From Porticoccaceae bacterium (GTDB lineage: Bacteria; Pseudomonadota; Gammaproteobacteria; Pseudomonadales; Porticoccaceae), in contig DNBN01000041.1 of NCBI GenBank assembly GCA_003491845.1, positions 1-8,920 on the forward strand: DNA of 8,920 nucleotides, read 5' to 3'. The notes under the pieces were generated by a model, which worked only from the letters and a program-made list of their open reading frames with translations, was not told the origin of the DNA and made no database searches. Position numbers and translations under genes: made by a program. Position 1 is the stretch's first letter. Each line of letters starts with the position of its first letter. Below are positions 7,246-8,920 of the stretch, in pieces.

Positions 7246-7303
7246 AATTTATCCCGTTATTTATATTTATAAGCACCAGTTTTATCGGTGTTTTGTTGTG
7301 CAT
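7246..7303 (-). other. Short spacer with no clear signal
   Basis: This 58-bp AT-rich gap between the reductase and methyltransferase genes contains the GGGAT ribosome site near 7251-7255 and an imperfect stem (about 7271-7293). The stem's stronger version would be on the plus strand, where no gene precedes it. Nothing here convincingly breaks the operon. Confidence 0.4.
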
Positions 7304-8239
7304 TTATAGTGTTTTAAAACCATTCCCAGTAAGCTGAAAATGACCATCCTGAATTTTATACATCCACTGAGCTGACTTAGCTAGACCACCAAGAGGATAC
7401 AGATGAAACTGCTTAATCAGACAATCCGCATCGTTGTCCATTCCAACAACCAAATCCCTTACTAGTTCACTGGGTTCTGAGGCCGGTGCATTCACATACG
7501 ACCCCAAAAACGAATCCTTCAAACTTAATCGCAACATGTTCATGGGGCTGCGTGTTAAAAAGCGCATAGACGGTCCAACACCACAATGCTGTGCATGTCG
7601 CAGCAAGGTTTTAATAGTCGCCAAACCAGGGATACCGACATGAACTGGTAGCTTATTACCCTGTTGACGAATTCTCTTCTCCCACGCTAGCAAGGGTTCC
7701 GCTTCAAAAATAAACTGAGTCGCCAAATAGAGCTCCATAGAGCTATTTTTGGCATAATGATTTTTCTGTTCAATAGCTAATGAACAATCCGCATCAGAAA
7801 TATCGGGGCTACCCTCAGGATGGCCTGCCAAGCCTAATTTAGTAAAGTTGTATTTTTCAAAAAGACCTGTATGCAATACGTCTATAGAGGCCTCAAATTC
7901 TCCCAGAGGTTTATCCACACCACCGCCGATCAAAAGACCTTCACTAACACCTTCATGCTGTAATGCCGCCAAGTTCTCTTCTAATATGGCAGAAGACACT
8001 ATGGAACGAGCTGCAAAATGCGGTACTGGATTATAACCATCAGACTTCAATCTACGCACAGTGGCCAATGTATCTGCAAAGTCAGAGCCGGGTAAAAATG
8101 TCACATAAACCGTACAACCAGGTCGCAGTATTGGAACAAAATCGGCAACCTTAGCCGCACCCCCTGGGGTCACCTCCAGCGTGGTCTTGAGCATCATATC
8201 AACCAATGCTTGTTTTTCTTCAACCATGCTCCGCGGCAT
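7304..8239 (-). CDS. Divergent methylenetetrahydrofolate reductase (MetF family)
   Basis: This 311-residue FAD-dependent TIM barrel interconverts 5-methyl-THF and 5,10-methylene-THF. It aligns by eye with E. coli MetF along its length, but distantly. TLEVTP has Glu22 at the place of the catalytic Glu28. GGGVDKP has Asp109 near the flavin-tuning Asp120. GLAGHPEGSP (136-145) matches the AYPEVHPEA region. YLATQFIFEAEPLLAWEKRI (171-190) holds Gln175 at the folate-binding Gln position. VHVGIPG (199-205) and QFHLYPLGGL (277-286) match the C-terminal strands. A GGAG ribosome site 9 nt upstream supports the ATG at 8239 over the internal ATG at codon 5. Beside a methyl-THF-forming enzyme it probably works in the oxidative direction, feeding methylene-THF to the same pool as sarcosine oxidase. 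The direction is inference. A biosynthetic MetF role is less likely because no methionine gene is nearby. Confidence 0.87.
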   Translation of the reverse strand: MPRSMVEEKQALVDMMLKTTLEVTPGGAAKVADFVPILRPGCTVYVTFLPGSDFADTLATVRRLKSDGYNPVPHFAARSIVSSAILEENLAALQHEGVSEGLLIGGGVDKPLGEFEASIDVLHTGLFEKYNFTKLGLAGHPEGSPDISDADCSLAIEQKNHYAKNSSMELYLATQFIFEAEPLLAWEKRIRQQGNKLPVHVGIPGLATIKTLLRHAQHCGVGPSMRFLTRSPMNMLRLSLKDSFLGSYVNAPASEPSELVRDLVVGMDNDADCLIKQFHLYPLGGLAKSAQWMYKIQDGHFQLTGNGFKTL

Positions 8240-8316
8240 TAATATAGTCTCCGTTGCTTATAGATAAAATACGTTGAGATCAGACTTTTGACGTATAAAT
8301 GTTTGTACAGTTGTAG
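8240..8316 (-). promoter_or_regulatory. Leader of the MetF-like gene with an inverted repeat
   Basis: This 77-bp AT-rich gap separates the small PF13769-like gene from the reductase gene. It contains ATACGT (8269-8274) and its inverted copy ACGTAT (8291-8296), with a 16-bp spacer, so arm centres are 22 bp apart. The GGAG ribosome site of the reductase gene follows. The spacing would suit a dimeric regulator or an internal promoter, but I see no convincing -35/-10 pair. Confidence 0.3.
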
Positions 8317-8628
8317 TTAGAGCTCTTTCTCAACCTTAAGGCCCTTACTTTTGACCAATAGTTTAATATCTTCATCTGAAAACATCATCTCTATTTCAGC
8401 CGCTATTTGATCCGCCAGAACCTGGGGACTCTCCAGACTATCAATAGCACTGGTCTCTCGCCGCCAATCAGCCAAATACTCGTCACTACCGCCCTTACCA
8501 GCCCGCATTGCAGCTCGATCAATTGCGGCCTGAAAACGGTGACTTAATATCGTTTTACCACGCTCACGCCCACGTTTCACCAATACCTGAGCGGGAATGT
8601 CGCGCCAAAAAACAAGAATTTTTTGCAT
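8317..8628 (-). CDS. Small conserved protein of the 'virulence factor' family (PF13769-like), function unknown
   Basis: This 103-residue protein resembles the short family labelled 'virulence factor' in automated annotation, a name with no support for virulence here. Recognisable parts are the N-terminal ILVFWRDIPAQVLVKRGR (4-21), the basic LSHRFQAAIDRAAMRAG segment (29-44), the YLADWRRE block (51-58) and a C-terminal amphipathic stretch. It has no signal peptide, membrane segment or cysteine, so it should be a cytosolic soluble protein. A GGGAG ribosome site lies about 10 nt before the ATG at 8628. From memory, this family recurs beside corrinoid C1 genes in marine alphaproteobacteria and gammaproteobacteria, which suggests an accessory role to the methyltransferase system. 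No biochemical function can be assigned from the sequence. Confidence 0.75.
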   Translation of the reverse strand: MQKILVFWRDIPAQVLVKRGRERGKTILSHRFQAAIDRAAMRAGKGGSDEYLADWRRETSAIDSLESPQVLADQIAAEIEMMFSDEDIKLLVKSKGLKVEKEL

Positions 8629-8662
8629 CTCTCAACCACTCCCAATCACATTAAAAGTCTCA

Positions 8663-8920
8663 CTAACCAAACTTTAAAACTTGCTCTTCAAGTCCATTTT
8701 GTAAATCACCATAGCCACAATGATGATGTTTAAATATTAATCCCAGCACCTTGGCAGCCGCCTTAGCCTGTTCAATCAACAAAGGATCTTGAGTCTGCGA
8801 GAGATAAACCAAATGAGTATAGTGCGCGAACAGTTGATTTCGTAACTCCGGATGACTATCAAGCTTTAAACCTTTGATCACAAGTCGTTCAAAATGTTTA
8901 ACTAAAAAATCGGTCAAATA
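8663..8920 (-). CDS. C-terminal end of a DUF1638-like protein (runs off the right edge)
   Basis: The frame is open from the right edge to the TAG at 8663, giving 85 visible residues. No start is needed inside the window: the TTG at 8917 is only the second visible codon, and the frame continues upstream as Tyr. The text HFERLVIKGLKLDSHPEL, HYTHLVYLSQTQDP and the Ala-rich helix AKAAAKVLGLIF followed by GYGDL look like the C-terminus of DUF1638 proteins. These are soluble proteins of about 220-250 residues of unknown function that, as I recall, occur beside corrinoid methyltransferase genes. A His-His-His-Cys run (fragment residues 65-68) could bind metal, though conservation is unknown. It ends 34 bp before the next gene on the same strand, so the two are probably co-transcribed. 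The DUF assignment rests on memory of the family and is moderately sure. Confidence 0.65.
   Translation of the reverse strand, partial: YLTDFLVKHFERLVIKGLKLDSHPELRNQLFAHYTHLVYLSQTQDPLLIEQAKAAAKVLGLIFKHHHCGYGDLQNGLEEQVLKFG

Noticed and set aside
7271..7293. Possible terminator hairpin between the reductase and methyltransferase genes
   Set aside because: The stem is imperfect on the minus strand with no U-run after it. The better version is on the plus strand, where there is no gene to terminate.
8317..8628. A true virulence determinant
   Set aside because: The label comes only from the family name; the neighbours are C1 metabolic genes and no secretion signal is present.

Overview
The window carries a catabolic region for N-methylated glycines and the one-carbon (C1) units released from them. 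It most resembles a marine, aerobic gammaproteobacterium. That placement is an inference from moderate GC content, a sarcosine oxidase close to gammaproteobacterial and alphaproteobacterial forms, and a GbdR-like regulator. The sequence alone does not fix the genus. All structural genes lie on the minus strand; one regulator lies on the plus strand. No tRNA, rRNA, CRISPR array, insertion sequence or transposase was seen.

Layout. Positions 1-1997 (minus) hold soxB, soxD and the first 143 codons of soxA, three subunits of heterotetrameric sarcosine oxidase. The operon runs off the left edge. Positions 1998-2204 are a divergent promoter region with a 21-bp-spaced direct repeat. Positions 2205-3191 (plus) encode a GlxA/AraC-type regulator with a TTG start. 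It converges, with a 4-bp overlap, on a second GlxA/AraC-type regulator at 3188-4171 (minus), which closely resembles GbdR. Upstream of that, in transcription order from the right edge, lies a minus-strand cluster: the 3' end of a DUF1638-like gene (8663-8920), a small 'virulence factor' family protein (8317-8628), a divergent methylenetetrahydrofolate reductase (7304-8239), a methyltetrahydrofolate:corrinoid methyltransferase (6352-7245), and a 2Fe-2S/ASKHA corrinoid-protein reductive activase (4290-6323).

How the genes may work together. Sarcosine oxidase turns sarcosine and THF into glycine, 5,10-methylene-THF and H2O2. The right-hand cluster has the parts needed to move a methyl group between a corrinoid protein and THF, to interconvert methyl-THF and methylene-THF, and to rescue oxidised Co(II) corrinoid. 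The simplest reading is a glycine betaine to dimethylglycine to sarcosine to glycine route in which a corrinoid methyltransferase does the early demethylation(s) and an oxidase does the last. The substrate-specific MttB/MtgB-type methyltransferase and the corrinoid protein are not in the window and would be expected beyond 8920. Two small conserved proteins of unknown role (PF13769-like and DUF1638-like) and Arg-rich C-terminal tails on two neighbouring enzymes are the least explained parts.
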